From Gemmatimonadota bacterium (lineage in GTDB: Bacteria > Latescibacterota > UBA2968 > UBA8231): a stretch of 34,643 bases of DNA. The stretch covers positions 1 to 34,643 of the forward strand of contig JAPPEF010000092.1 in assembly GCA_028875335.1 (NCBI GenBank). The letters are read 5' to 3'. Position numbers and translations under genes: made by a program. Numbering within the stretch: the first letter of the stretch is position 1; each line of letters begins with the position of its first letter. Under the pieces are notes generated by a model. The model did no database searches, was not told the origin of the DNA, and saw only the letters and a program-made list of their open reading frames with translations. Below, piece by piece: positions 1-8,544 of the stretch.

Positions 1-112
1 ACCCCTGAGCTCGCGCACCCGAACCCACATTCTGAATGTTGACAACACCCTCGCTTGATTGGACGATGAACAGCAATCCAACTAAAACGCTAAGCATTCT
101 CAGAGATTTCAT
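1..112 (-). CDS. Outer-membrane protein, PorV-like, N-terminal fragment
   Basis: Only the first 37 codons lie in the window; the gene continues past the left edge. The translation begins MKSLRMLSVLVGLLFIVQSS, a Sec signal peptide, followed by VVNIQNVGSGARAQG. The Gly-x-Gly-Ala-Arg-x-x-Gly pattern just after the signal peptide is what PorV/PorQ and related FadL-like outer-membrane barrels show at their mature N-terminus. A strong ribosome binding site (AAGGAGGAG, about 8 nt before the ATG) fixes the start. It is the third gene of a minus-strand run, 35 nt after the lipoprotein at 148-894. The PorV assignment rests on a short motif, so another barrel family with a similar start is possible. Confidence 0.65.
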   Translation of the reverse strand, partial: MKSLRMLSVLVGLLFIVQSSEGVVNIQNVGSGARAQG

Positions 113-147
113 AATGCCAACTCCTCCTTGGTGGTCTCGCTTAAAGG

Positions 148-894
148 CTAGTTTGCCTTAGCGATTCTAGGAACGATCGTGCCGTCCTTGTAAATCTTGC
201 CGATATCTCGGACGAATTTATAGGAAATATTGGTGGTCTCCACCGGCTCGTTGCGAAAGTCAAATCGCAGGATTACATCGAGAACTTGGACTTCAATGTC
301 ATTCACGTCAGGGTGAAGCACGGGAAAAATAACGAAGCCCTCCGCCTCTTGGCCGCTGAAGATCTCCTCGTCTTTGAGCATCGTTCGCCGCAGCAAGTCA
401 CGGCGTTCCTGGTAACGCGCATATTCGTTGCCCCTATATCCTATGGCATAGGCGCGATAATACGTGTCGAGTTGCTCAAAGTTGAGGCTCCAATACTCGC
501 GCTTATTGCTCGCTTTAACGACGATTTTGCTTGGATCGATTTTGACTTTGGGGTAGGCGTAATTCTTAACGCCGAGACGGAAGACGGTGAATCGCTGTTT
601 TTCTTCGTCTGTCCCCCAAAATACCGTATTACCAAAGGTATAGGGATTTGTGGACTTAGGACCTGCTTGGGAATTGTTGAAAAACTGGCGATTCAACTCC
701 TCGTCAGTCATCGGCTTGAGTCGCACTTCAAAGCGATCCTGGGCAAAGGTCAAGGTCCCGTCATCTGCCACGCTGATAGATGAGGCCTGATCTTGGCCAG
801 GCTGCAATGGACCCGTGTAATAGCTATATCCACAACCTAGCACACCCGAACCGAAGATCAAAACTGAAGATAATACTCGTGTGAAACTCATCAT
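148..894 (-). CDS. Outer-membrane-type lipoprotein, paralogue of 15507-16265
   Basis: A 248-residue lipoprotein of unknown function. The signal peptide ends in a lipobox (VLGC, Cys21). It aligns along its whole length with the protein at 15507-16265. Shared blocks are DDGTLTFAQDRFEVRLKPMT versus DDGTVSYTQARLEISLRPMT, ELNRQF, NPYTFGN, QRFTVFR, YPKV and FEQL-x-x-YYR. Both end with a (D/E)IG(K/R)IY-x-DG segment. Its start overlaps the stop of the CBM9-like gene (ATGA), with GAGGAG 7 nt ahead, so the two are translationally coupled. A PorV-like gene follows. The repeated company of outer-membrane proteins suggests a partner or assembly role, which is inference. I do not recognise a named family. 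Confidence 0.85.
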   Translation of the reverse strand: MMSFTRVLSSVLIFGSGVLGCGYSYYTGPLQPGQDQASSISVADDGTLTFAQDRFEVRLKPMTDEELNRQFFNNSQAGPKSTNPYTFGNTVFWGTDEEKQRFTVFRLGVKNYAYPKVKIDPSKIVVKASNKREYWSLNFEQLDTYYRAYAIGYRGNEYARYQERRDLLRRTMLKDEEIFSGQEAEGFVIFPVLHPDVNDIEVQVLDVILRFDFRNEPVETTNISYKFVRDIGKIYKDGTIVPRIAKAN

Positions 895-1871
895 TCAGAA
901 ACTCCTCGTTGATACAGCTCTGTGAACAAAGAAGCTTTCAAACGCCCCCAAGACCTCAACTCCACAACCGTCGATTGAAAAGTACCCTCTAGCGGCATCA
1001 AGATCAAGTCGGTGAAGCGATCAGAAAAGCGATACGAGTTGTGTTGGCCCGAAAGCGACCACTTAGCATCAAAAAGCTCTGAATGCACATCAAAATCGTT
1101 AAACTCTACGTTAAAACCAAGGATTTCATTTTCCTGCAAGAGATGTTCTTCACTTTGAAAGACGGCATTGACGTCGATGCGGTCAAAGGGTACGAGCATG
1201 ACCTCGTAATTCGTCACTCCCTTTCCTCCCAAAATACCTACAAACTCGATCGCCGCTCTAGTATACGGACCGTCGGGTAGTGCGTACCAAGCGGCGGCGG
1301 AAAAATTGACGAAAAAATCCTCGTCGGGCGGCGGGCCAGCCAAAACGAAGTGGTTGGCTTCAACTCCGTTGCGCCGTATCCGCTCTTCGTAGCTCAACTC
1401 GGTGAAATTGGCGAATTGTCCACCCGAGTGGTCCGCGTCGATAAATAATTCCATCGCGTCGTCTTCCCAAAGCACCGTAGCACTACCGGCGGGACGATCA
1501 ATCTGATGCATATCATCGCGAACCTGAGCGGCGACGTAGAGTCTATTTTCCGCTTTATTCCACCCTACCATGAGACGAGCAGCAAAGTCGTCCGAATCGC
1601 TCGCCTTAACTTCTGGACTAATCAGGTCGTGAAACTGACCCGTTAATATGACGTAGGAATCGCCTACAACTTCCCAATCTGTCAGATCGCCGTCAATGAC
1701 GGGGACCAAGTGATCGGGGAATTGAAAGGCTCTGTAGGCCGTTCCTTCGGGATAGTGACCTAGAGCCGGTTTAGCTAAGCCTACTGTTATCTGTAGCGCC
1801 AACCCTAAAAACAACAAACGCGACCAGTAACTCAGCCGACGCCTTCTTATCTGTTTTTTGATATTTTTCAA
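891..1871 (-). CDS. CBM9/DOMON-like secreted protein with WG-R-x-K motif near the C-terminus
   Basis: The reading frame is open back to a TTG at 1913, but that TTG sits inside the -35 box of a promoter, so translation must begin further in. I place it at the TTG at 1871, which gives an Arg/Lys-rich n-region and a hydrophobic signal peptide. A CTG at 1835 behind AGAAGG is an alternative. The mature part opens with IDGDLTDWE and later has EDDAMELFIDADHSGG, both typical of family-9 carbohydrate-binding/DOMON-like beta-sandwiches. It is a paralogue of 25106-26008 (WSLSGQ...RFSDRF versus HTLSGQ...RFAERF). Near the end comes RSWGRLKASLF, the motif also found at the end of two other proteins here. 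The ligand is unknown. The gene leads an operon with the lipoprotein at 148-894. Confidence 0.8.
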   Translation of the reverse strand: MKNIKKQIRRRRLSYWSRLLFLGLALQITVGLAKPALGHYPEGTAYRAFQFPDHLVPVIDGDLTDWEVVGDSYVILTGQFHDLISPEVKASDSDDFAARLMVGWNKAENRLYVAAQVRDDMHQIDRPAGSATVLWEDDAMELFIDADHSGGQFANFTELSYEERIRRNGVEANHFVLAGPPPDEDFFVNFSAAAWYALPDGPYTRAAIEFVGILGGKGVTNYEVMLVPFDRIDVNAVFQSEEHLLQENEILGFNVEFNDFDVHSELFDAKWSLSGQHNSYRFSDRFTDLILMPLEGTFQSTVVELRSWGRLKASLFTELYQRGVSE

Positions 1872-1884
1872 TATATATGGCAGT

Positions 1885-1913
1885 ATGATAATCAATAGCC
1901 TAAGACGTGTCAA
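1885..1913 (-). promoter_or_regulatory. Sigma-70-type promoter of the 891-1871 operon
   Basis: Read on the minus strand: TTGACA (1913-1908), a 17-nt spacer, then TATCAT (1890-1885). The -35 box is perfect and the -10 box matches 5 of 6. Transcription would start near 1878, leaving almost no leader before the TTG at 1871 or about 40 nt before the CTG at 1835. Confidence 0.65.
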
Positions 1914-2271
1914 GATATATTAGAGACAGCCGTAGAAACAATGGGCTCATAACGAATAAAATCAATGAATAACAATAAGTTAGGTATGTTCAATCCTCGT
2001 GTAAATTGCTGCGAGTTCCTTGATCTGCGCCTCGACTTCACTGATTACATAAGCGATTGACGACAAAGGCCTCTCTTTTTCGTGCCTGTTGGCCTGATCT
2101 GACTATCTTGAGTTGTTCACCACTATACTATATAATAGGGTAACAAAACGTCTAAAATACGTGATTGGCCCGGCAGATGTGGACTGAGATGGAGCGCGCA
2201 ACTGCCGCCGACGTCTTTGTTATGCTCGTCGCAGGTATTCAAGGGCTTACGGTCTTGCGTGGAGGTGTTCG
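1914..2271. other. Divergent intergenic region, no gene
   Basis: AT-rich spacer between the divergent CBM9-like operon and the 884-residue surface protein. I see no credible coding frame, tRNA or repeat in it. Its content is regulatory: the leftward promoter lies at its left border and the rightward promoter at 2108-2136. About 130 nt of untranslated leader would precede the gene at 2272. Confidence 0.6.
2108..2136 (+). promoter_or_regulatory. Sigma-70-type promoter of the 2272-4926 gene
   Basis: TTGAGT (2108-2113), a 17-nt spacer, then a perfect TATAAT (2131-2136). The expected start is near 2143. No other equally good promoter lies between it and the ATG at 2272, which has GGAGG at 2261-2265. 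Confidence 0.65.
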
Positions 2272-4926
2272 ATGATCAGGTTATTGGTAGCAGTACTCGG
2301 CGTGGCGTTTGTGTTCAGCAATGGCTCTGCCGAAATCAAGCGGTGGCGAGTCGGCGATGATGTGCATCCCTGGATTCTGCGGCCGGTCACCGGTCGCCTC
2401 GACTTGGGTCGCAGTTGGGCTGTTGAGTTGATCGCCGACGACGATGGCGACGGACTCATCGACGAAGATCCCGTCGAGTTAGTCGACAACGACGCCGACG
2501 CGCTGATTAACGAGGACCCAGTCGACGAGCAAGTTGACAACGACGAAGACGGCCAACTCAACGAAGACCCAGCCAACGGAAGAGACGACGACGGCGATGG
2601 ACTCATCGACGAAGATCCACTTGAACTGATCGATAACGATCTCGACGGGCTCATCAACGAGGACGGACCGGATCCTCAATTCGACAATGACGGCGATGGC
2701 CAACTCAACGAGGACGGGTTGTACACGCTCTTTGACGACGATTGGGACGGCCAACTCAACGAAGACCCAATCAACGGAATCGATGACGATGGCGATGGAC
2801 TCATCGACGAAGACCCCTCGCTGCCCGAGCACGGCCAAGGGGTGACCACTTGGCTGCGGCCGGTGCGTCTGGACAGCCTGCGCAACCTCGCCTACTTGCT
2901 CAACCAGCGCTTCAAGGCCGGCGAGTTTGGCGGCATCATTCCCGGCAAGGATCCTCAGCGTCCCTTTATGGTGGTGCCCAGTGAATACGGCTTCCGCCGA
3001 GAGATCGCCGATCCCATCTCGGCCGATCACTGGGCGACTGCCCAAGTAATCGGCCGCGTCGACGCAGAACTGATCGTCGATGGAGACCTTAGTACGGGAT
3101 ACGGCTCCGCCATTTACAACCGTGGCGGTGTTGGCATCAACCTGATGGGCTACTACTATCTCAACCGCATTGTCTTTCGCCCGCGGCCGACCTTGCCCGC
3201 CAGCACCATTGCCAACTACTATATCCGCTACGGCAACGAGACCACGATCAGCAGCCGCTCCGAAACCATCCAAGCGAGTAGAACGCTCGTCCCCGTTACC
3301 AACGGCCAGTTCAATCCGGTAATCAAGGATTTCCGATTCGTCACCCCCTTTGTCGCCGGCCGCGTCGACATAGTCTCGACGGATCCCAAGGGCACCTATG
3401 TCGAAACCGCCGAAGCGGGCTACTTCGGCGACGGCTACGCCATCGACGGGCAGTATATCTCGGCCATCATCGACGTGGGCACATCCACCCCGCGCATCCG
3501 GCGCTACGACCGCGAGATCGAGCAATTCGCTGGCTCGCAGCGCGACGCCTATGAAAGCCAGTTCTCCCTCGATGTTGACGGCGATCAAGTCAACTGGGGC
3601 AAAGTGCGCTGGCGCGGGAATCGCGACGGCCGCGACGGCGACATCCGCATCCAGTTCCGCGTTGGCAACACCCTCGACACCCACATCTATGCCCGCCGCT
3701 TGGGACCCGGACTTTCGGATACCCAAGACGAAAATGGTAACCTCCTCGACCTGTTTTCCTGGATCAAGATTCCCGAAGGCCGCATCCCCGAGCGCGAACT
3801 GCAATACAACGAGCTTGGCGTTGACCTAGGCGACGACGGCCTCTTAGGCTGGAGCTTCTGGTCGGCACCTTTCAAGCTCGAAGACGCCCTCATCGACGAG
3901 AGCGTGCCCGAATCCGAGTGGCAAAACACCGGCGTCCAACTACCCCTGCCCGGCGGCACTCGCTACATCCAGTTCCGCATCTTCTTTGACTCCGCCCAGC
4001 ACAGCACAGCCCTGTTGGACTTCATCGAGTTCGACTACGACGCGCCGCTGGTCTCAGGGGGGATCGTCGCTGAGATCTTCCCCCCGCGCGTCACCTTGGG
4101 TGAGGAGACGGCGTTCCGCTACTTTGTCCGGCCTTTCTTCAAAACGGGTGAGGCCACCACCTTCAACCGGATCGAGATCGCCGTGCCCAGCGCAGACACG
4201 CGCATCGACACCTTGCGCTTTGACGGCCAAGACTGGACCGAAATCGCCTCTGGCACGGGCACCGATCCCCTGAGCGATATCCATCCCATCCGCCTCGCTC
4301 CAGCAGCAGGTCGCACCGACAGCTTGGGACAATTTGCCCAGAGCGTAGTCACAAACCCGCGCACCGGCTCGTCCAAACTGCATATTAAGCTGCCCCTGAT
4401 GGCTGCCGAGCATTTCCAATTCGACCAGAGCATCGAGATCGTCTTCCGCTCCAAGCTCTTCCGCGGTTCAGAAGAGTTCACCAGTTCGGTGTGGAATGAC
4501 CAAGGCGACCCAGATGTCGAATCCATCCCGCAACCAGCCGAGGATGGCGACGCCACCCCCGACATCGCCACCAATGCCCTCCTCGTGGTCGCCGATGAGA
4601 TCAACCAAATCGTCAGGACGCCTCACATCGCTCCCAACCCCTTTACCCCCAACGGCGATGGTATCAACGATGAGGTCACTTTTTCCTTCGACCTTTTTCT
4701 CGTCCTCGATCAGGTCGATGTCCAACTCGAAATCTACGATCTGTCTGGTCGCCGCATTGCCCAGATCCAGACCGGCGGTTCGACGGCGGGCAATCTCCAA
4801 GTTGAGTGGGATGGCCGCGACAGCCAAGGGCAGGTCGCGCCACCGGGTATTTATCTCTACCGGCTCGCCATCGACTTGGACAACGTCTCTACGGAGCGTT
4901 CGGGAGCCCTATCGCTAGCCTATTGA
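2272..4926 (+). CDS. Large surface protein: Ca-binding-type repeats, discoidin-like module, FlgD/CHU_C-like C-terminus
   Basis: An 884-residue secreted protein with a signal peptide of about 20 residues (cut after NGSA). Residues 56-182 hold eight Asp-rich units of the DxDxDGxxxxED kind, like thrombospondin type-3 or EF-hand loops, which bind calcium in known families. Around 265-400 there is a discoidin-like module, marked by IVDGDLSTGYGSA. Near 590-660 comes a beta-sandwich segment shared with its two paralogues. The last 100 residues form a FlgD-Ig/CHU_C-like domain (NPFTPNGDGINDE, IYDLSGRR, EWDGRDSQG, PPGIYLYRL), the kind that ends many FCB-group surface proteins and can act as a type IX secretion signal in Bacteroidetes. 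Paralogues are at 19073-22408 and 22450-24927. Start chosen by GGAGGTG 5 nt ahead. Ligand unknown. Confidence 0.85.
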   Translation: MIRLLVAVLGVAFVFSNGSAEIKRWRVGDDVHPWILRPVTGRLDLGRSWAVELIADDDGDGLIDEDPVELVDNDADALINEDPVDEQVDNDEDGQLNEDPANGRDDDGDGLIDEDPLELIDNDLDGLINEDGPDPQFDNDGDGQLNEDGLYTLFDDDWDGQLNEDPINGIDDDGDGLIDEDPSLPEHGQGVTTWLRPVRLDSLRNLAYLLNQRFKAGEFGGIIPGKDPQRPFMVVPSEYGFRREIADPISADHWATAQVIGRVDAELIVDGDLSTGYGSAIYNRGGVGINLMGYYYLNRIVFRPRPTLPASTIANYYIRYGNETTISSRSETIQASRTLVPVTNGQFNPVIKDFRFVTPFVAGRVDIVSTDPKGTYVETAEAGYFGDGYAIDGQYISAIIDVGTSTPRIRRYDREIEQFAGSQRDAYESQFSLDVDGDQVNWGKVRWRGNRDGRDGDIRIQFRVGNTLDTHIYARRLGPGLSDTQDENGNLLDLFSWIKIPEGRIPERELQYNELGVDLGDDGLLGWSFWSAPFKLEDALIDESVPESEWQNTGVQLPLPGGTRYIQFRIFFDSAQHSTALLDFIEFDYDAPLVSGGIVAEIFPPRVTLGEETAFRYFVRPFFKTGEATTFNRIEIAVPSADTRIDTLRFDGQDWTEIASGTGTDPLSDIHPIRLAPAAGRTDSLGQFAQSVVTNPRTGSSKLHIKLPLMAAEHFQFDQSIEIVFRSKLFRGSEEFTSSVWNDQGDPDVESIPQPAEDGDATPDIATNALLVVADEINQIVRTPHIAPNPFTPNGDGINDEVTFSFDLFLVLDQVDVQLEIYDLSGRRIAQIQTGGSTAGNLQVEWDGRDSQGQVAPPGIYLYRLAIDLDNVSTERSGALSLAY
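2437..2817 (+). repeat. In-frame Asp-rich calcium-loop-type repeat array
   Basis: Eight units encode residues 56-182 of the surface protein. Units 1-3 (2437-2583) and 4-6 (2584-2730) form two copies of a 147-nt, 49-residue higher-order repeat. Each copy reads DDDGDGLIDEDP, then DNDxDxLINED, then DNDxDGQLNED. Unit 7 (from 2731) is FDDDWDGQLNEDP and unit 8 (from 2782) is DDDGDGLIDEDP again. The units are very similar at the DNA level, which suggests recent duplication. Confidence 0.85.
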
Positions 4927-5023
4927 CCACAACGCGCGACTGTACCTAAACCTGCGGAGCCGAGCAACGCCGCACCGGGAAATGCTTGCATAATTTCCTC
5001 TTCCTCGTCACCATTCTAACGCC

Positions 5024-7114
5024 ATGGCGCGCAGCACCCGCTTTTTTTTAGGCGCGCTCCTGCTAGTCGCCCTCGCACTGCGGCTGGGCTATCTGTGGGA
5101 ACACCGCGCCAGTCCCTTCTTCGACGCGCCCATAGTTGACGCCCAGACCTTTCTCAAGCAGGCCCTTGCCAGCGGACCATTCTGGGGAGGGGACGAACCG
5201 TACTGGCAACCCCCCCTCTACATCTACCTGCTGACATTCGTTTGCTGGCTTATGCCAGCCTCGTACTTCGTCGGCATCAGGCTCGTACACGCGAGCCTCG
5301 GCGTCCTTTCCTGCCTATCGGTGTATGCATTGGCTCGGCACGCCTTTGGCGAGCAGGTTGGCCGCATCGCCGGCATAACGGCGGCTTTGTGTGGCTCCTT
5401 GCTCTACTTTGAGGGCGAGCTATTGGCCGTGCCGGTGGAAGTCTTCCTCAATCTCCTGCTCCTGTACAGCCTGTTGCTGGCGTGGAGAGGCGATCGCGGG
5501 CGCAACTGGGTACTGGCCGGCCTCATCGCGAGCCTTGCGGCTCTGACTCGCCCTACTATCTTGCTCTTTATCGCGGCCTTTTGCGCCTGGATGCTATGGC
5601 ACCGGCGCACATCTGCCTACCGTCCCTTGCTCTCTTTTGTCATTCCCATGGCGTTGGTCATTTTGCCCATCACTTATCGCAACTGGACTATTGAGCCAGA
5701 TCTCGTATTCATCTCCTCCAATGCCGGCATCAATTTCTACATCGGCAACAACGCCAACTACGAGCGCACGGTATCGCTGCGTCCGGGTATGCAGTGGGAG
5801 ACCATGATCGCCGAAGCGGCGATCTCGGAGCATGAAACCGCGGCCGCTCAATCGGCCTTTTTCTTTTACAAAGCCCTTGACTACATAACAGCGCAACCCC
5901 TCGACTATCTCGGACTGCTCGGCAAGAAATTACTCCACTTTTGGAGCGGCCCGGAGACCAAGCGCAATCAAGACATATACTACGCCCGCCAACACTCGCG
6001 GATTTTGAGTCTCTTGCTCTGGGATTGGCGCGTGTCTATTCCCTTCGGCCTAATCGGCCCGCTGAGCTTGCTCGGCTTGGCGCTGAGCATGAGGAGAGAG
6101 TGGACGCCGCCGATTGCCTTGCTGCGGCTTTACACGCTAGTGTACACGGCCTCGGTCGTCATCTTTTTTCCGGCGGCCCGCTACCGCATGCCGGTCGTGC
6201 CGGTGATGATCGCTTTTGCTGCTTTTGCCGCCTTTCAGCTCTATCTAGCCATGCGCCGTAGAGCCTATATCCGCACCACAGTGCTTGCCCTGCCTCTCGG
6301 GGGCCTATTGGTCCTGTGCAATCTCGCCGAAGCCACGCCGACTACAGAAGACGCCCAACTTTACTTCGACCTAGGCGAGGTGCATCTGCGCAAGCAAAAC
6401 TACGCCCTGTCTGCGCGTTACTCGCACCGGGCGCTGAAATTGGACCCAGAGTACAACTACGCCCGCCACAATCTAGCCGCAGCGTACTTTCATCAAGAGC
6501 GCTATGGGGAAAGCGAACTCGAGGCCTTGCAGACTCTAGCGCAAAATCCTCGACGCACCGACACTCGCATACTCCTAGGCCGGATTTATCTAGCGACTGA
6601 TAAGCCACAACAGGCCGAAGCATATCTGCGTCGCGTCCTCGAACGAGATCCAGAGTCCGGCATGGCCCACTACTACTACGGCCGTCTGCTCTACCGCCAA
6701 GGACACTACGCCACAGCTGCAACTCACTTGCAGCGGGCACTTGCTTGGCAGCCACGGGATTTCTGGCTGCACTACGAACTAGGGAGAGCCTTACAGCAGG
6801 CCGGGCAAGTCGAGGCCGCACTCGGCCAGTACCACCAAGCTCTGTCCCTCGAAAGGCAGCCCGAAGCCCTAAATGCCATCGGTGCCCTGCACTTACTCGC
6901 AGGGCGCACACAAGCGGCACAGACGCATTTCCTTCAAGCCCTAGACCTGGATCCAAACAACCCAGACGTCCACGTCAACCTCGCGCTCATCGAACTCGAA
7001 AATGGAAACCACGCCGCGGCCATTGACCGGCTGCGCCAAGTGCTAGCAAGAGGGCCCTCCACCCACGCGCAACGCCTGCTCGATGAAGCCTATCGCCGGC
7101 TCGAAGCGCCATAG
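5024..7114 (+). CDS. GT39-type membrane glycosyltransferase fused to TPRs (TMTC-like architecture)
   Basis: A 696-residue protein. Residues 1 to about 435 are a multi-pass membrane region of the dolichyl-phosphate-mannose mannosyltransferase/ArnT type. The first loop carries acidic residues (D34, D39), where the catalytic Asp of this fold lies, followed by WQPPLYIYLL, a common pattern in the family. From about 445 to the end are seven or eight tetratricopeptide repeats (for example ARHNLAAAYFHQERYGESE and MAHYYYGRLLYRQGHYATA). Animal TMTC O-mannosyltransferases have the same layout. Here the TPRs probably face the periplasm and present a protein substrate to the enzyme, which is inference. 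The ATG has no clear ribosome binding site. It begins a run of TPR genes. The sugar donor and acceptor are not evident. Confidence 0.8.
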   Translation: MARSTRFFLGALLLVALALRLGYLWEHRASPFFDAPIVDAQTFLKQALASGPFWGGDEPYWQPPLYIYLLTFVCWLMPASYFVGIRLVHASLGVLSCLSVYALARHAFGEQVGRIAGITAALCGSLLYFEGELLAVPVEVFLNLLLLYSLLLAWRGDRGRNWVLAGLIASLAALTRPTILLFIAAFCAWMLWHRRTSAYRPLLSFVIPMALVILPITYRNWTIEPDLVFISSNAGINFYIGNNANYERTVSLRPGMQWETMIAEAAISEHETAAAQSAFFFYKALDYITAQPLDYLGLLGKKLLHFWSGPETKRNQDIYYARQHSRILSLLLWDWRVSIPFGLIGPLSLLGLALSMRREWTPPIALLRLYTLVYTASVVIFFPAARYRMPVVPVMIAFAAFAAFQLYLAMRRRAYIRTTVLALPLGGLLVLCNLAEATPTTEDAQLYFDLGEVHLRKQNYALSARYSHRALKLDPEYNYARHNLAAAYFHQERYGESELEALQTLAQNPRRTDTRILLGRIYLATDKPQQAEAYLRRVLERDPESGMAHYYYGRLLYRQGHYATAATHLQRALAWQPRDFWLHYELGRALQQAGQVEAALGQYHQALSLERQPEALNAIGALHLLAGRTQAAQTHFLQALDLDPNNPDVHVNLALIELENGNHAAAIDRLRQVLARGPSTHAQRLLDEAYRRLEAP

Positions 7115-7209
7115 GCCGGGCGGCGAACGTCAGGTTTTCCAAGCCGTGCCAGCCGACCGCCACTACGTCATTCACCGGGGCGTTGATCGCCTCATATTGG
7201 AGTAGACCC

Positions 7210-8544
7210 ATGCGCCTTACCCTAGTTTTTTTATTTGTATTAGCTGCCTGCGATAGCAAAACTCCTGATACAACGCAAGCCCCCGCATCGCCCGCTGACC
7301 CAGCGGCTCAGACTTTTGCCGCCGGTCGCGCACTCCAAGCCCGCGGCCTCTTCTCCCAAGCCGAGCAAGCCTATCGCCAAGCGCTGCAACAAGCTCCAAA
7401 CAACCCCCAATACCACTACTATCTCGGCGTTGTATTGCACGCCCAGAGTCGTTTTGCCGAGGCGCAGACCCAGTTTGAGAAGGCGCTTGAGCTAAAACCC
7501 GACTACGCCGGTCCTCGCATCGCCTTGGGCAAAATGTTCTACGATGTACACGGAAAAATAGAGGAAGCTCGCCAACTCCTCACCGAGGCACTGGAACTAG
7601 CCCCAAACGCTGTCGAAGCGAGGTATATCCTAGGCGTTATCCACCAACGCGAAGGCCAGCTACAAGAAGCCCGCGAGGTTTTTGCCGCCATCGCCACTGC
7701 CGACTCCACCCACCTGCAAGCTCGACTACAGCTAGGTCTAGCAGACCTAAAATTGGGCAACTACCAAGAGGCCGTGCGCCAACTGCGCCAAGTCGCGCGT
7801 CTCAGTCCTCACGAGCCGGCCGCGTTCCTCGGAATCGGGCAGGCTCTGTTGCGCATGGGCCGCGATGCGGAAGGGCAGCGCGCCCTCGAGCGCGCGCGCA
7901 TCTTGGACGAACAAAACGCCCAACTCAAGCCCCATCAAGATGCGCTGCGCCAGCACCCCGACCAACCCCAAACCCACTCCAATCTTGCCGCCCTCTACAG
8001 TCGCTTTGGACGTCTCAAACTAGCTGTCGAACACTATCGCCAGTCCATCCTTATCGACTCGACCTATGGCTTGGGGTACCAAGGGTTGGGCACGCTGCTC
8101 CAGCGCCGGGGCAAGGACGATTTAGCGGCGCGCTATTACCTCGAAGCATTGAGCCACGACTCGACCCTAGCCGAAAGCCACAACAATCTGGGCTTGATCT
8201 TTCACAAGCAGGGCCAACTAGAACAGGCCCTCAGACAATACGAGCGGGCCGTGCGGTTTGCCCCGTCTGCGGGTTTCTACTACTCCAATCTCGGCAATGT
8301 GTACCTCGAAATGGATCAACTAGACCAAGCGCAGGCGGCCGTCGAGCGGGCCATCGAACTGGATGAGAAGCTCTATAGTGCCCGCATACTGCTCGGCGAT
8401 ATCCACGCCCGCCGAGGCGAATTAGCACGGGCCATTGCGCTCTGGGAGAACGTTCCGTCTGGTGGGGCGGCCAATGAGGCTTTGCAAGCCAAAATCGCCG
8501 AAGCCCGACGCCAGCTATCCGCGCAAGAGAACGCCTCGCAATGA
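7210..8544 (+). CDS. TPR-repeat lipoprotein
   Basis: A 444-residue lipoprotein beginning MRLTLVFLFVLAAC, with lipobox LAAC and Cys14. An earlier in-frame TTG at 7183 exists, but the ATG at 7210 has GGAG 7 nt ahead and gives a clean signal peptide. The rest is a chain of about ten tetratricopeptide repeats (for example YHYYLGVVLHAQSRFAEAQ and SHNNLGLIFHKQGQLEQAL). TPR superhelices bind peptides or partner proteins. The gene product is closely related to the next one; both carry the phrase DSTLAESH. Its stop overlaps the next start by 4 nt (ATGA), so the two are made together. It probably acts in the periplasm on the inner or outer membrane. The specific partner is unknown. Confidence 0.85.
   Translation: MRLTLVFLFVLAACDSKTPDTTQAPASPADPAAQTFAAGRALQARGLFSQAEQAYRQALQQAPNNPQYHYYLGVVLHAQSRFAEAQTQFEKALELKPDYAGPRIALGKMFYDVHGKIEEARQLLTEALELAPNAVEARYILGVIHQREGQLQEAREVFAAIATADSTHLQARLQLGLADLKLGNYQEAVRQLRQVARLSPHEPAAFLGIGQALLRMGRDAEGQRALERARILDEQNAQLKPHQDALRQHPDQPQTHSNLAALYSRFGRLKLAVEHYRQSILIDSTYGLGYQGLGTLLQRRGKDDLAARYYLEALSHDSTLAESHNNLGLIFHKQGQLEQALRQYERAVRFAPSAGFYYSNLGNVYLEMDQLDQAQAAVERAIELDEKLYSARILLGDIHARRGELARAIALWENVPSGGAANEALQAKIAEARRQLSAQENASQ

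Noticed and set aside
2247..2657. Ser-rich minus-strand frame over the Asp repeat array
   Set aside because: Low-complexity Ser/Pro product is the complement of the repeated Asp codons on the plus strand.
2437..2817. Possible CRISPR or minisatellite array
   Set aside because: Units are in frame with the gene, contain no unique spacers of constant length and encode calcium-loop-type repeats.
2479..3804. A 441-residue open frame antisense to the 884-residue surface protein
   Set aside because: It is the mirror of a GC-rich, Asp-rich coding sequence (rich in Val, Ala, Asp); it has no credible start signal or family features. The sense gene has signal peptide, repeats and a recognised C-terminal domain.
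7183..7209. Upstream TTG start for the TPR lipoprotein
   Set aside because: The ATG at 7210 has a good ribosome binding site and gives a clean lipoprotein signal; the TTG adds nine residues that break the signal peptide.
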